Shown: positions 44,693-53,734, counted from the stretch's first letter. The stretch: DNA of 64,000 nucleotides from Xanthomonas sp. DAR 34887 (GCF_041245805.1 NZ_CP162490.1:4069001-4133000), one strand, 5' to 3'. The notes: generated from the sequence alone by a model not told the origin. Program-made: numbers and translations.

Positions 44693-45661
44693 ATGACGTC
44701 TTCCGCTCCTTCCAAGCTGGCTCAGCTGCGCGAGTTGTCCGTGGTCGTGGCCGATACCGGCGACTACGATGCGATCAAGCGGCTCAAGCCGGTCGATTGC
44801 ACCACCAATCCGACCCTGGTGAAGAAAGCCCTGGACCTGCCGGTCTACGCCGAGCTGATCGACGAGGCGCTGGCCTGGGCGCGCAGCCAGGACGGCGACC
44901 ACGCCGCCCTGGTCGACGAGATCGCCGACCGCCTGACCATCGGCGTGGGCAGCAAGCTCAGCGCGCTGGTGCCCGGGCGCGTGTCCACCGAAGTGGACGC
45001 CGACCTGGCCCACGACACCGCCGCCACCATCGCCAAGGCGCACAAGTTCATCGCCATGTACGCCGAACGTGGCGTCTCCAAGGACAAGGTCCTGATCAAG
45101 GTCGCCGCGACCTGGGAAGGCATCGAAGCCGCGCGCCAGCTGCAGAAGGACGGCATCGACTGCAACCTGACGCTGATCTTCAACCGCACCCAGGCGCTGG
45201 CCTGCGCCGAGGCCGGCGTGTTCCTGATCTCGCCGTTCGTCGGCCGCATCCTGGACTGGTACGTGGCCAACGGGCAGACCCCGGCCAACATCGACGAAGA
45301 CCCGGGCGTGCGGTTCGTGCGCGGGGTCTACGACGAATTCAAGCGTCGCGGTTCGCAGACGGTGGTGATGGGCGCCTCGTTCCGTTCCACCGCGCAGATC
45401 GAGGCGCTGGCCGGCTGCGACCGCCTGACGATCTCGCCGGACCTGCTGGAAAAGCTCGACGCCGACCATGGCGAGCTGGCGCGCAAGCTCTCGCCCGGCC
45501 AGGCCGACGGCGCGCAGATCGTGCCGATCGACGCCAAGCAGTTCGCCGCCGACCTGGCCGCCGACCCGATGGCGACCGAGAAGCTGGCCAGCGGCATCGA
45601 CACCTTCGCCAAGGACCTGCAGGCGCTGCGCGACACGATCCGGCACAAGCTGGCTGCCTGA
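44693..45661 (+). CDS. tal: Transaldolase
   Basis: A 322-residue TalB-type enzyme of the non-oxidative pentose phosphate path. The family entry DAIKRLKPVDCTTNPTLVKK and the Schiff-base lysine region VLIKVAATWEGIEAARQL are intact, as is GASFRSTAQIEALAGCDRLT. The gene follows rnk by 45 bp and ends in a strong terminator 26 bp after the stop. Confidence 0.97.
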   Translation: MTSSAPSKLAQLRELSVVVADTGDYDAIKRLKPVDCTTNPTLVKKALDLPVYAELIDEALAWARSQDGDHAALVDEIADRLTIGVGSKLSALVPGRVSTEVDADLAHDTAATIAKAHKFIAMYAERGVSKDKVLIKVAATWEGIEAARQLQKDGIDCNLTLIFNRTQALACAEAGVFLISPFVGRILDWYVANGQTPANIDEDPGVRFVRGVYDEFKRRGSQTVVMGASFRSTAQIEALAGCDRLTISPDLLEKLDADHGELARKLSPGQADGAQIVPIDAKQFAADLAADPMATEKLASGIDTFAKDLQALRDTIRHKLAA

Positions 45662-45686
45662 CCGCGGCTTGCAAGGCACGACCTCC

Positions 45687-45713
45687 GAGCGGCGGCAACG
45701 CCGCTCTTTTTTT
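45687..45713 (+). terminator. Rho-independent terminator of tal
   Basis: GAGCGGCG pairs perfectly with CGCCGCTC around a GCAA tetraloop, followed by seven T. It is the clearest intrinsic terminator in the window. Confidence 0.93.
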
Positions 45714-45931
45714 GCCGGGAATGGGGAAACGGGAATAGGGAATGGGCGATGCGGGTGTCCGCGTGGCTGCCGATTGCCGGCTCGATCCCGTCGGGAGAGT
45801 CGACTGCGCTGCGCAACGCTGCAAAACAAGTGCAGGCGCAGCGCAAATTAGCGACGACACGGTCGGCACGCCTTGGCGCCGCCGCAACTTTTCGCCGGCT
45901 ATGCTCCGTGCTCCACAGCAGAGGAACGGCA

Positions 45932-46501
45932 ATGGCAACGATCGCGGTAGTGATGGTCGACGGCGTGGCGGATTGGGAGATCGGCACCATCCTGCCGGCG
46001 GCGCGGGCCTGGTTCGGCGACGAGATCCAGATCGCGAGCATCGACGGCAAGCCGCTGACCTCGATCGGCGGGCTGAACCTGTACCCGGAGTACGCGTTGT
46101 CGGACCTGTCGCCGCTGGATGCGGACCTGTGGCTGTTGCCGGGCAGCGAGCGCTGGCAGGCCGGCGAGATTCCCGGGCTCAGCGCGTTGCTGCAGCAACG
46201 CATCGACGCCGGCCGCGCGGTGGCGGCGATCTGTGGCGCCACCATCGCGCTGGGCTACGCCGGGCTGCTGGATACGCGGGCGCACACCAGCAATTCCGAG
46301 GCGTTCCTGCGTGAGCACGTGGGGGTCTATGCCGGCACCGCGCATTACCTGGAGCGCAAAGCGGTCAATGCCGGCGGACTGATCACCGCACCCGGCACGA
46401 GCCCAGTCAGTTTCGCGCTGGAATGCCTGCGCCAGCTGCATCCGGACCGCGAGGAACAGATCGCGCAGGTGCAGCAGATGTTCGCTGCCGAATTCGTGTG
46501 A
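45932..46501 (+). CDS. DJ-1/PfpI-family protein
   Basis: A 189-residue class I glutamine amidotransferase-like protein of the DJ-1/PfpI superfamily. The nucleophile elbow with conserved Cys is AVAAICGATIALGYAG; the acidic partner lies in VVMVDGVADWEIGTIL. It may be a protease, deglycase-like or chaperone-type member; the sequence does not decide. The ATG at 45932 starts at the conserved first strand. It converges with msrA. Confidence 0.85.
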   Translation: MATIAVVMVDGVADWEIGTILPAARAWFGDEIQIASIDGKPLTSIGGLNLYPEYALSDLSPLDADLWLLPGSERWQAGEIPGLSALLQQRIDAGRAVAAICGATIALGYAGLLDTRAHTSNSEAFLREHVGVYAGTAHYLERKAVNAGGLITAPGTSPVSFALECLRQLHPDREEQIAQVQQMFAAEFV

Positions 46502-46565
46502 CGCAGCGCGCGCCGGCTGAGACCGGCGCGCGCAATATCAGCCGACGCATGCGCGCCGCGCTGAC

Positions 46566-47216
46566 TCAGGCCTCCAGGCCGAGCGGACAGGTCACCCCGG
46601 TGCCGCCCAATCCGCAGTAGCCGCCCGGATTCTTGGCCAGGTATTGCTGGTGCTCGTCCTCGGCGTAGTAGAACGGCGGCGCCGGGAACAGGATCTCGGT
46701 GGTGATCTCGCCGTAGCCGGCCGCACGCAGGCGCTGCTGATAGGCATCGCGGCTGGCGATGGCCGCGTCGTACTGCGCCTGCGTGCTGCAGTAGATCGCC
46801 GAGCGGTACTGGGTGCCGGTGTCGTTGCCCTGGCGCATGCCCTGGGTCGGATCGTGGCTTTCCCAGAAGGTCTGCAGCAATTGCTCGAAGCTCACCGCCT
46901 GCGGATCGTAGACCACCAGCACCGCCTCGGTGTGCCCGGTCTGCCCGGAGCACACTTCTCGGTAGGTGGCGTTGGGCGTTTCGCCACCGGCGTAGCCGAC
47001 CGCGGTGCTGAACACCCCGGGTAGCGACCAGAACTTGCGCTCTGCGCCCCAGAAACAGCCCAGGCCGAACTGCACCTGCTCCATGCCGGCGAAGGCGTCG
47101 CGCAGCGGGTGGCCGTTGACGAAATGGCGGTTGTGCAGCGGCAGCGGCTCGGCGCGGCCGGGCAGGCTTTCGCCCGGGCGCGGCAGGCGCTGCTTGAAGG
47201 CACCGATTCCCAACAT
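46566..47216 (-). CDS. msrA: Peptide methionine sulfoxide reductase A
   Basis: A 216-residue MsrA that repairs oxidised methionine. The catalytic Cys is in FGLGCFWGAERKFW, the substrate pocket in YAGGETPNATYREVCSGQTG, and resolving cysteines near the end in GGYCGLGGTGVTCPLG. The ~45-residue N-terminal extension (FVNGHPLRDAFAGMEQ) resembles that of E. coli MsrA. Start at 47216; further upstream the frame runs through the G-rich repeat. Confidence 0.95.
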   Translation of the reverse strand: MLGIGAFKQRLPRPGESLPGRAEPLPLHNRHFVNGHPLRDAFAGMEQVQFGLGCFWGAERKFWSLPGVFSTAVGYAGGETPNATYREVCSGQTGHTEAVLVVYDPQAVSFEQLLQTFWESHDPTQGMRQGNDTGTQYRSAIYCSTQAQYDAAIASRDAYQQRLRAAGYGEITTEILFPAPPFYYAEDEHQQYLAKNPGGYCGLGGTGVTCPLGLEA

Positions 47217-47327
47217 GGCGCGGACTCCTGGCATCGAAAGGGATGCCTCTTTGATGGCGCTGCCGGCCCCGGCTTTCAAGGTGCACGCAACCGCCGTGCG
47301 CTCAAGCTGGCGGGCCGATTGAAGGCC

Positions 47328-47408
47328 GGGATTGGGGATTCGGGATTGGGGATTCGTAAGAGCCGCATGCCCGCTTTTGCGAATCCCCAATCCCGAATCC
47401 CCAATCCC
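47328..47408. repeat. Perfect 29-bp inverted repeat built from GGGGATT units
   Basis: The left arm (47328-47356) and right arm (47380-47408) are exact reverse complements, separated by 23 bp. Each arm is made of GGGATTGGGGATTC modules. It lies between the DUF2007 gene and msrA. Either strand could form a large hairpin, and the G-rich arm also fits a quadruplex pattern. Confidence 0.95.
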
Positions 47409-47417
47409 AGCCCTCAA

Positions 47418-47645
47418 CTACATCGCCCGCGTCACCTGCCCGCCCAGGCCCATTGCCATCAGCACTTCCTGCGCCTTTTCCAGCAGTTCGTCGGCCACGC
47501 AGACCTGCACCACGCCGAACGGCAGTTCGCCGGCGCCGCCGAGCAGCGCCTCGCCGAACACGAATGCGGTGATGCCGGCGTCCTCCAGCGCGTGCTTGGC
47601 CAGGTGCGCATCGATCAGGTGCTGGGCGCGATAGGCGATCTGCAT
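47418..47645 (-). CDS. DUF2007-type small protein
   Basis: A 75-residue protein with the DUF2007 pattern (putative signal-transducing domain): a start MQIAYRAQHLIDAHLAKHAL, then EDAGITAFVFGEALLGG and VVQVCVADELLEKAQEVL. It follows the GST gene by 9 bp and is probably cotranscribed. Function unknown. Confidence 0.85.
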   Translation of the reverse strand: MQIAYRAQHLIDAHLAKHALEDAGITAFVFGEALLGGAGELPFGVVQVCVADELLEKAQEVLMAMGLGGQVTRAM

Positions 47646-47654
47646 GACGCGCCC

Positions 47655-48296
47655 TCAGCCGCACGCGGCGACTTCGGCGGCTGCGCCGGCGCGCCATTCG
47701 CGCATGGCCGGCAAGGCCTCCAGGGCCGCCATGTACTGCGCGGCCGGTGCCGGCACTTGCACGCCGTAGCCGGCGAAGCGCACCGCGACCGGTGCGAACA
47801 TCGCGTCGACGATGCCGAAGTCGCCGCACAGGAACGCCCCGCCGGCACCATGGGCGTCGCGCAGCGTGGCCCACAGCTGCACGATCCGCGCGATATCGGC
47901 CTGCGCCTCGGTGTCCCAGCGGTGGTCGTCGGGCACGCGGCAGGCCTGCATCGGCAGTTGCCGGCGCAATGCCAGGAATCCGGAATGCATCTCGCAGGCC
48001 GCCGCCCGTGCCTGCGCGCGCACCACCAGGTCGGCCGGCCAGCCGCGGCCGCCTAGCCAGCGCTCGTTGGCATACTCGCAGATCGCCAGCGAATCCCACA
48101 CTTGCAGCGCGCCGTCCCAGAGCGCCGGAACCCGCCCGGTCGGCGAGTAATCGCCGATGCGGACGGCGAATTCGGGCGTGTTCAGCGGCAGCGGCACTTC
48201 CTCGAACGGCACCGCGAAGTGCCGCAGCAGCAGCCACGGCCGCAGCGACCACGAAGACAGGTTCTTGTCGCCGATGACCAGACGGGGAAGCGGCAT
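47655..48296 (-). CDS. Glutathione S-transferase family protein
   Basis: A 213-residue protein with an N-terminal thioredoxin-fold GST domain (LVIGDKNLSSWSLRPWLLLR, then PTGRVPALWDGALQVWDSLA with the glutathione-gamma-Glu pocket) and a helical C-terminal domain (GGAFLCGDFGIVDAMFAPVA). It resembles the YfcF/zeta-like group. The substrate is unknown. ATG at 48296; it is divergent from glnS with a 207-bp shared control region. Confidence 0.88.
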   Translation of the reverse strand: MPLPRLVIGDKNLSSWSLRPWLLLRHFAVPFEEVPLPLNTPEFAVRIGDYSPTGRVPALWDGALQVWDSLAICEYANERWLGGRGWPADLVVRAQARAAACEMHSGFLALRRQLPMQACRVPDDHRWDTEAQADIARIVQLWATLRDAHGAGGAFLCGDFGIVDAMFAPVAVRFAGYGVQVPAPAAQYMAALEALPAMREWRAGAAAEVAACG

Positions 48297-48450
48297 GACG
48301 CGATCTCTGGAAAGGACGGACCCGCAGCGTACGCGGCGGGGCGCAAGGCGGCTAGCCGGAAGCGCGCGGTTTGATGTGTCGACGCTCTCTCCACCGCCAG
48401 CCCGCACGTGGGCGACGCCCCCCGGAACATGGACCCGCCGCCAACATGGG

Positions 48451-48466
48451 GTAAATATTTGTTTAC
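48451..48466. promoter_or_regulatory. AT-rich palindrome upstream of glnS
   Basis: GTAAA and TTTAC form an inverted repeat around TATTTG in an otherwise GC-rich region, 38 bp before the glnS ATG. TAGACT (48470-48475) just after it could be a -10 box. It may be an operator or a promoter up-element for glnS. Confidence 0.45.
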
Positions 48467-48503
48467 TTGTAGACTGTTGCGTACCCAATTTGTTGACCCG
48501 CGC

Positions 48504-50258
48504 ATGTCCGAGACCCCCGCCACCGATGCCACCGCCCCGGCAGAGAAGAAAGACTTCATCCGCCAGATCGTCCGCGAGGACCTGGCCAACGGCAAGCACG
48601 CGGCCATCCGCACCCGCTTCCCGCCCGAGCCCAACGGCTATCTGCACATCGGCCACGCCAAGGCGATCTGCCTGGATTTCGGCATCGCCGCCGAGTTCGC
48701 CGGGCGCTGCAACCTGCGCTTCGACGACACCAATCCGGCCAAGGAAGACCCCGAGTTCGTCGCCGCGATCCAGGACGACGTGCGCTGGCTGGGCTTCGAC
48801 TGGGCCGAACTGCGCCACGCCTCGGACTACTTCGAGGTGTACTACCTGGCGGCCGAGAAGCTGATCCGCGACGGCCACGCCTTCGTCTGCGACCTCTCCG
48901 CCGAGCAGGTGCGCGAGTACCGCGGCACCCTCACCGAGCCGGGCCGCAATTCGCCGTACCGCGAGCGCAGCGTCGAAGAGAACCTGGACCTGTTCCGGCG
49001 CATGCGCGCCGGCGAGTTCCCGGATGGCGCGCGCACCCTGCGCGCCAAGATCGACATGGCCAGCGGCAACATCAACCTGCGCGACCCGGCGCTGTACCGG
49101 ATCAAGCACGTCGAGCACCAGAACACCGGCAACGCCTGGCCGATCTATCCGATGTACGACTTCGCGCACTCGCTGGGCGACGCGGTGGAAGGCATCACCC
49201 ACTCGCTGTGCACGCTGGAATTCGAAGACCACCGCCCGCTGTACGACTGGTGCGTGGACAAGGTCGATCTGGCCGGCGATCCCGAGCTGCTGCAGCCGCT
49301 GCTGGACAAGGGCCTGCCGCGCGAAGCGGCCAAGCCGCGGCAGATCGAATTCTCGCGCCTGAACATCAACTACACGGTGATGAGCAAGCGCAAGCTGACC
49401 CAGCTGGTGGCCGAGCAGTTGGTCGACGGCTGGGATGATCCGCGCATGTACACCCTGCAGGGCCTGCGCCGGCGCGGCTACACGCCGGCGGCGCTGCGCC
49501 TGCTGGTGGACCGGGTGGGCATCAGCAAGCAGAACTCGGTGATCGATTTCTCGGTGCTGGAAGGCTGCCTGCGCGAGGACCTGGATGCGGCCGCGCCGCG
49601 GCGCATGGCGGTGATCGACCCGCTCAAGCTGGTGCTGGCCAATCTGCCGGAAGGCCACAGCGAGACGCTGACCTTCTCCAACCATCCCAAGGACGAAAGC
49701 TTCGGCCAGCGCGAAGTGCCGTTCTCGCGCGAGCTGTGGATCGAACGCGAGGATTTCGCCGAAGTCCCGCCCAAGGGCTGGAAGCGGCTGGTGCCGGGCG
49801 GCGAAGTGCGCCTGCGTGGCGCCGGCATCGCCCGCGTCGACGAGGTGATCAAGAACGCGGCCGGCGAGATCGTCGAGCTGCGCGGCTGGCTGGATCCGGA
49901 ATCGCGTCCGGGCATGGAAGGCGCCAACCGCAAGGTCAAGGGCACCATCCACTGGGTCAGCGCGGCGCATGCGGTGGAGGCGGAAATCCGCCTGTACGAC
50001 CGCCTGTTCTCGGTGGAAAAGCCCGACGACGAATCCGACGGCAAGACCTACCGCGATTACCTCAACCCGGACTCCAAGCGCAGCGTGCGCGGCTACGTCG
50101 AGCCGGCCGCGGCGCAGGCCGCGCCGGAGCAGGCGTTCCAGTTCGAGCGCACGGGTTACTTCGTCGCCGACCGCTACGACCACCGCGCGGACGCGCCGGT
50201 GTTCAACCGCAGCGTGACCCTGCGCGACACCTGGACCGGCGGCCAGGGCGCGGCCTGA
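48504..50258 (+). CDS. glnS: Glutamine--tRNA ligase
   Basis: A 584-residue class I synthetase. The HIGH motif is in PEPNGYLHIGHAKAI and the KMSKS equivalent in NYTVMSKRKLTQLV. GlnRS rather than GluRS is indicated by RFDDTNPAKEDPEFV and the two C-terminal beta-barrels. ATG at 48504 gives the usual N-terminus; the longer frame has no support. The cognate tRNA-Gln is at 119-195. Confidence 0.97.
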   Translation: MSETPATDATAPAEKKDFIRQIVREDLANGKHAAIRTRFPPEPNGYLHIGHAKAICLDFGIAAEFAGRCNLRFDDTNPAKEDPEFVAAIQDDVRWLGFDWAELRHASDYFEVYYLAAEKLIRDGHAFVCDLSAEQVREYRGTLTEPGRNSPYRERSVEENLDLFRRMRAGEFPDGARTLRAKIDMASGNINLRDPALYRIKHVEHQNTGNAWPIYPMYDFAHSLGDAVEGITHSLCTLEFEDHRPLYDWCVDKVDLAGDPELLQPLLDKGLPREAAKPRQIEFSRLNINYTVMSKRKLTQLVAEQLVDGWDDPRMYTLQGLRRRGYTPAALRLLVDRVGISKQNSVIDFSVLEGCLREDLDAAAPRRMAVIDPLKLVLANLPEGHSETLTFSNHPKDESFGQREVPFSRELWIEREDFAEVPPKGWKRLVPGGEVRLRGAGIARVDEVIKNAAGEIVELRGWLDPESRPGMEGANRKVKGTIHWVSAAHAVEAEIRLYDRLFSVEKPDDESDGKTYRDYLNPDSKRSVRGYVEPAAAQAAPEQAFQFERTGYFVADRYDHRADAPVFNRSVTLRDTWTGGQGAA

Positions 50259-50261
50259 CGC

Positions 50262-50296
50262 AGCGCGCGTGCGGCCGCATCACGGCCGCGCGCGCT
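50262..50296 (+). terminator. Long GC hairpin after glnS
   Basis: A 14-bp stem with a two-base bulge (50262-50277 against 50283-50296) begins 4 bp after the glnS stop. There is no T-run, so factor-independent termination is uncertain. Confidence 0.4.
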
Positions 50297-50347
50297 AGCG
50301 CTCAACCTCGCATCCATTCGACGATCGCGGACGCGCGATGAGTCCAC

Positions 50348-50419
50348 TGTAGGAGCGGCTTCAGCCGCGACAGGCGCCATCTGGAGGACCCGCTGGTCGC
50401 GGCTGAAGCCGCTCCTACA
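50348..50419. repeat. Inverted REP pair
   Basis: Two perfect copies of the main REP, plus-oriented at 50348-50371 and minus-oriented at 50396-50419, separated by 24 bp, lie between glnS and the AraC-type regulator. Confidence 0.92.
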
Positions 50420-50494
50420 ACGGCAGCACGCCGATAGGCATCGGCTGCCGCTCCACCCTTCCCTCACCGCCACCAGCGCGCTAGCGTAGCGTCC

Positions 50495-51241
50495 ATGTCG
50501 CCCGCCCCCACCCTGAGCCTGCGCAGCTACGGCCGCGACGGCTACGCCCACCAGCACGCGCATGTGCAGATCGTGCTGCCGCTGCGTGGCGAACTGGAGA
50601 TCGAGGTGGGCGGACGCGGCGGCCGCCTGGATGCGTTCCGCGCAGCGGTCGTCGCACCGCACACGGCGCACGCGCAGTCGGCCGATGGCGACAACCACTT
50701 CCTGGTGCTGGACTGCGATGCGGCCGTGTTCGACGACGCTGCACTCGAACGCCTGCAGCGCGCGCCCTTCCTCGACCTGCCGCCGGACCTGCAACGCCTG
50801 CTGGCCGCGCTCGATCGCGAGCAACCCGGCACTGGCACGGGCTTCGGCGCCGAAGCCTGCGCAGCGCTGGCGCTACGCCAGTTGTGCACGCAGCGCCGCG
50901 CGTGGACACGGCTGCAGGCACTGTGCCGGTGCATCGAGGATGCTCCAGGCCAGCCTTGGCCGGTGGAGCGCATGGCCGAGACCGCGCACCTGAGCGTGAG
51001 CCGCCTGCATGCGCTGTTTCGCGAGGCGCTGGGGCGCACGCCGCAGGACTGGCTGTCGGCGCGGCGGCTGGACTGGGTGCGCCGGCAGCTGGCGTACGGC
51101 GAGCGACCGATTGCGCAACTGGCGCTGGACAGCGGCTATGCCGACCAGAGCGCGCTGACCCGCGCGTTGCGGCGCAAGACCGGGCACACGCCCGCCGCCT
51201 ATCGGCGCCGCCATCGGGCAGCCTGCGTGGCGGACCAGTAG
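50495..51241 (+). CDS. AraC-family transcriptional regulator
   Basis: A 248-residue regulator with an N-terminal cupin-like sensing domain (YAHQHAHVQIVLPLRGELEI) and a C-terminal double HTH (MAETAHLSVSRLHALFREAL; IAQLALDSGYADQSALTRAL). It precedes, on the same strand, a drug/metabolite transporter 68 bp away, which is the likeliest target. Confidence 0.88.
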   Translation: MSPAPTLSLRSYGRDGYAHQHAHVQIVLPLRGELEIEVGGRGGRLDAFRAAVVAPHTAHAQSADGDNHFLVLDCDAAVFDDAALERLQRAPFLDLPPDLQRLLAALDREQPGTGTGFGAEACAALALRQLCTQRRAWTRLQALCRCIEDAPGQPWPVERMAETAHLSVSRLHALFREALGRTPQDWLSARRLDWVRRQLAYGERPIAQLALDSGYADQSALTRALRRKTGHTPAAYRRRHRAACVADQ

Positions 51242-51309
51242 TCTGGGACAAGCCGGGGCGGCACGCGCACGCCATGCTGCGCACTAGGCAACGCAGGAAC
51301 AGGCACGGC

Positions 51310-52263
51310 ATGCGCAAGCGTTTATGGGCGGGAGTGGGCAGCGGCGTGGCGGCCGGCGCGCTGTGGGGACTGGTGTTCCTGGCGCCGCAATTGCTCGCCG
51401 GGTTCTCGCCGCTGCAGCTGTCGGTGTCGCGCTACCTGGCCTACGGCATGGTCGCCGCGCTGCTGCTCGCGCCGCGCTGGCGCGCCGCCACCGGTGCGCT
51501 CGGGGCGCCGGAATGGTGGGCGCTGCTGCGGCTGAGCCTGCTCGGCAACATCGTCTACTACGTGCTGCTGGGCAGCGCGGTGCAGTGGGCCGGCGGCGCG
51601 GCCACGGCCCTGATCATCGGCCTGCTGCCGGCGGTGGTCACGGTGCTGGGTTCGCGCGCGGCCGGAGCGATGCAGTTGCGCCGGCTGGCCGCGCCCTGCG
51701 CGCTGTGCGTGCTCGGCGTGGCGCTGGTCGCGGCGCAGACGCTCGACGCCGCGCACCCGGCGCAGGCCAGCGTGGGCACGCGCGCGGCCGGGTTGGCGTG
51801 CGCGGTCGGCGCGCTGGCGTGCTGGGCGGCGTATTCGGTCAAGAACGCCGGCTGGCTCGCGCGCCGGCCCGACATCTCCGGGCGCGACTGGTCGATGCTG
51901 ACCGGCGTGGTCACCGGCGTCTTGGCGCTGACCCTGGCGATTCCCGCATTCGCGTTCGACCACGCACACACGGCGGCCGAGTGGGCGCGGTTCTGGGGCG
52001 TGGCGATCGTGCTGGGCGTGTTCGCCTCGGTGATCGGCAATGCCTGCTGGAACCATGCCAGCCGGCTGTTGCCGCTGACCCTGGTCGGGCAGATGATCGT
52101 GTTCGAAACCGTGTTCGCGCTGCTCTACGGTTTCCTGTGGGAAGCGCGCTGGCCCACCCCGCTGGAGGCCGTGGCGATCGCCTGCCTGCTGGTTGGCGTG
52201 CTGTGGTGCGCCTGGCTGCACGCGCCTGCGCAGGCGCGCAAACCGGATGCAGCATTGGGTTAA
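51310..52263 (+). CDS. EamA/DMT-superfamily transporter
   Basis: A 317-residue inner-membrane protein with ten predicted helices in two EamA repeats (LWGLVFLAPQLLAGFSPLQL; and ACWAAYSVKNAGWLARRPD ... FASVIGNACWNHASRLLPL). It probably exports a small metabolite or amino-acid-like compound. ATG at 51310 is chosen; another at 51274 would add 12 basic residues. Pairing with the AraC regulator suggests induced efflux. Confidence 0.85.
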   Translation: MRKRLWAGVGSGVAAGALWGLVFLAPQLLAGFSPLQLSVSRYLAYGMVAALLLAPRWRAATGALGAPEWWALLRLSLLGNIVYYVLLGSAVQWAGGAATALIIGLLPAVVTVLGSRAAGAMQLRRLAAPCALCVLGVALVAAQTLDAAHPAQASVGTRAAGLACAVGALACWAAYSVKNAGWLARRPDISGRDWSMLTGVVTGVLALTLAIPAFAFDHAHTAAEWARFWGVAIVLGVFASVIGNACWNHASRLLPLTLVGQMIVFETVFALLYGFLWEARWPTPLEAVAIACLLVGVLWCAWLHAPAQARKPDAALG

Positions 52264-52314
52264 GGCACGCGGCCTAGACTTCGAGCGTCATTCCCGGCAC
52301 CAGGAGATTCCACC

Positions 52315-52707
52315 ATGTCCGCTGCGTTGCGCACCTCCTGCATCAGTCTTGCGCTGCTCGCCCTGCTCGGCGGTTGCGACATGGCGCCGTCTTCCGCCCA
52401 CTCGCACGCCGACGCGGCGCCCGCACCGGCTTCGACACCTGCATCTCCAGTGGCGCAAGGCAAGTGCGACACCGTGCCCGACCACGCCTACGCCATGCCC
52501 GCCGCCCGCTTCGACGAAACCGCGCAACAGTTGGCGCACGCCACCGGCTGCGTCATCGTCTACGACGATCCGTCGCTGGCGCCGCTGCAGGTCAACGCGG
52601 TGAAAGGGCGGATCAGCATCCGCCAGGCGATCCACCAGGCCCTCGACGGCACCGCGATCCAGGTCAGGCAGGAAACCGCCGATACGATCGCCGTCGGCCG
52701 CCGCTGA
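52315..52707 (+). CDS. Lipoprotein with a lone STN domain
   Basis: A 130-residue lipoprotein: signal with lipobox LLGGC (Cys21), an Ala/Pro/His linker, then a secretin/TonB short N-terminal domain (FDETAQQLAHATGCVIVYDD, LQVNAVKGRISIRQAIHQAL, TIAVGRR). This domain is normally the signalling or plug-side end of TonB receptors or secretins; none is present here. It may bind a partner's periplasmic domain. Confidence 0.78.
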   Translation: MSAALRTSCISLALLALLGGCDMAPSSAHSHADAAPAPASTPASPVAQGKCDTVPDHAYAMPAARFDETAQQLAHATGCVIVYDDPSLAPLQVNAVKGRISIRQAIHQALDGTAIQVRQETADTIAVGRR

Positions 52708-52768
52708 GTTGCCGGCGCCGCGGCCAGGCGCGTTACGATGGCAGCGGTCTCTCGCACGGAAGGTCGCC

Positions 52769-53149
52769 ATGTCCAGTCGTTTCGCGCTGTTGCTGTGCTG
52801 CCTGTGCCTGTTCGCCGGCACCCTCGTCTTCAGCGGCTGCGCGCGCAGCGAAAGCGCCAGGCCCGCCGCGCCCGGTTTGCCGGTGAAGGTGGACACCACC
52901 TGCCGCACCGACGCCGACTGCGCGGTCAAGGACGTCGGCAACTGCTGCGGCGCGATGCCGGCCTGCGTCAACCGCGACAGCCCCACCGATCCGCAAGGCG
53001 TGATGGCGCAATGCCAGGCCAGCGGCCGCATGAGCGTGTGCGGCTCGCGCGCGGTCAGCGGTTGCCAGTGCGTGGCCGGGCAATGCAGCGCCAAGGGCAT
53101 CCAAGCCGATACACTGCGCGACCCGCAACCTGCCGAACCCGTCCGCTGA
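52769..53149 (+). CDS. Cysteine-rich lipoprotein
   Basis: A 126-residue lipoprotein (Cys24 after FSG) whose body holds about ten cysteines in a compact pattern: TTCRTDADCAVKDVGNCCGA, PACVNRDS, QCQASGR-type spacing and SGCQCVAGQC. The cysteines are likely to form disulfides in the periplasm. It resembles small Kazal-like or knotted domains but no family is certain. Its stop overlaps the next ATG (TGATG). Confidence 0.72.
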   Translation: MSSRFALLLCCLCLFAGTLVFSGCARSESARPAAPGLPVKVDTTCRTDADCAVKDVGNCCGAMPACVNRDSPTDPQGVMAQCQASGRMSVCGSRAVSGCQCVAGQCSAKGIQADTLRDPQPAEPVR

Positions 53150-53709
53150 TGCTCTACGCGCAAGTCCACCTCACCCTGCCCGCCTGGATCCACGACGCGG
53201 TCGATCCGCAGGCGGTCTATCCCGGCGACGCCGACAAGGTGGCACTGGCGGTGGAACTGTCGCGGTTGAACGTGGACGCCGGCAGCGGCGGCCCGTTCGG
53301 CGCGGCGGTGTTCGGCCCGGACCATCGCATCATCTCGGTCGGGGTGAACCGGGTGGTGCCGCAGACCACCTCGCTGGCGCATGCCGAAAACATGGCCTAC
53401 ATGCTCGCCCAGCAACGGCTGCAGACGCCGCGGCTGAACGCGGCGCTGTCGCCGGTGACCCTGGCGACCTCGGCGCAACCGTGCTGCCAATGCTACGGCG
53501 CCACCATCTGGGCCGGCATCGACCGCCTGCTGATCGGCGCCAGCGCCGAGGACGTGATGGCACTGACGCCGTTCGACGAAGGCCCGCTGCCGGCGGACTG
53601 GATCGGCGAGCTCGAGCGCCGCGGCATCGACGTGGTGCGCGGCCTGCACCGCGACGCCGCCTGCGCGGTATTGCGCCGCTACGGCGAACTCGACAGCCCC
53701 CGCTACTGA
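53149..53709 (+). CDS. Nucleoside/base deaminase of the CMP/dCMP deaminase fold
   Basis: A 186-residue zinc-dependent deaminase. The zinc site is His78 with catalytic Glu80 (SLAHAENMAYM) and Cys112/Cys115 (AQPCCQCYGATIWAG). It resembles guanine-deaminase-like or general nucleoside deaminases rather than TadA, which is shorter. The substrate is not determined. It starts at the ATG overlapping the lipoprotein stop. Confidence 0.85.
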   Translation: MLYAQVHLTLPAWIHDAVDPQAVYPGDADKVALAVELSRLNVDAGSGGPFGAAVFGPDHRIISVGVNRVVPQTTSLAHAENMAYMLAQQRLQTPRLNAALSPVTLATSAQPCCQCYGATIWAGIDRLLIGASAEDVMALTPFDEGPLPADWIGELERRGIDVVRGLHRDAACAVLRRYGELDSPRY

Positions 53710-53734
53710 CCGCCGCCCGGCCAAGGCTTCCTCC

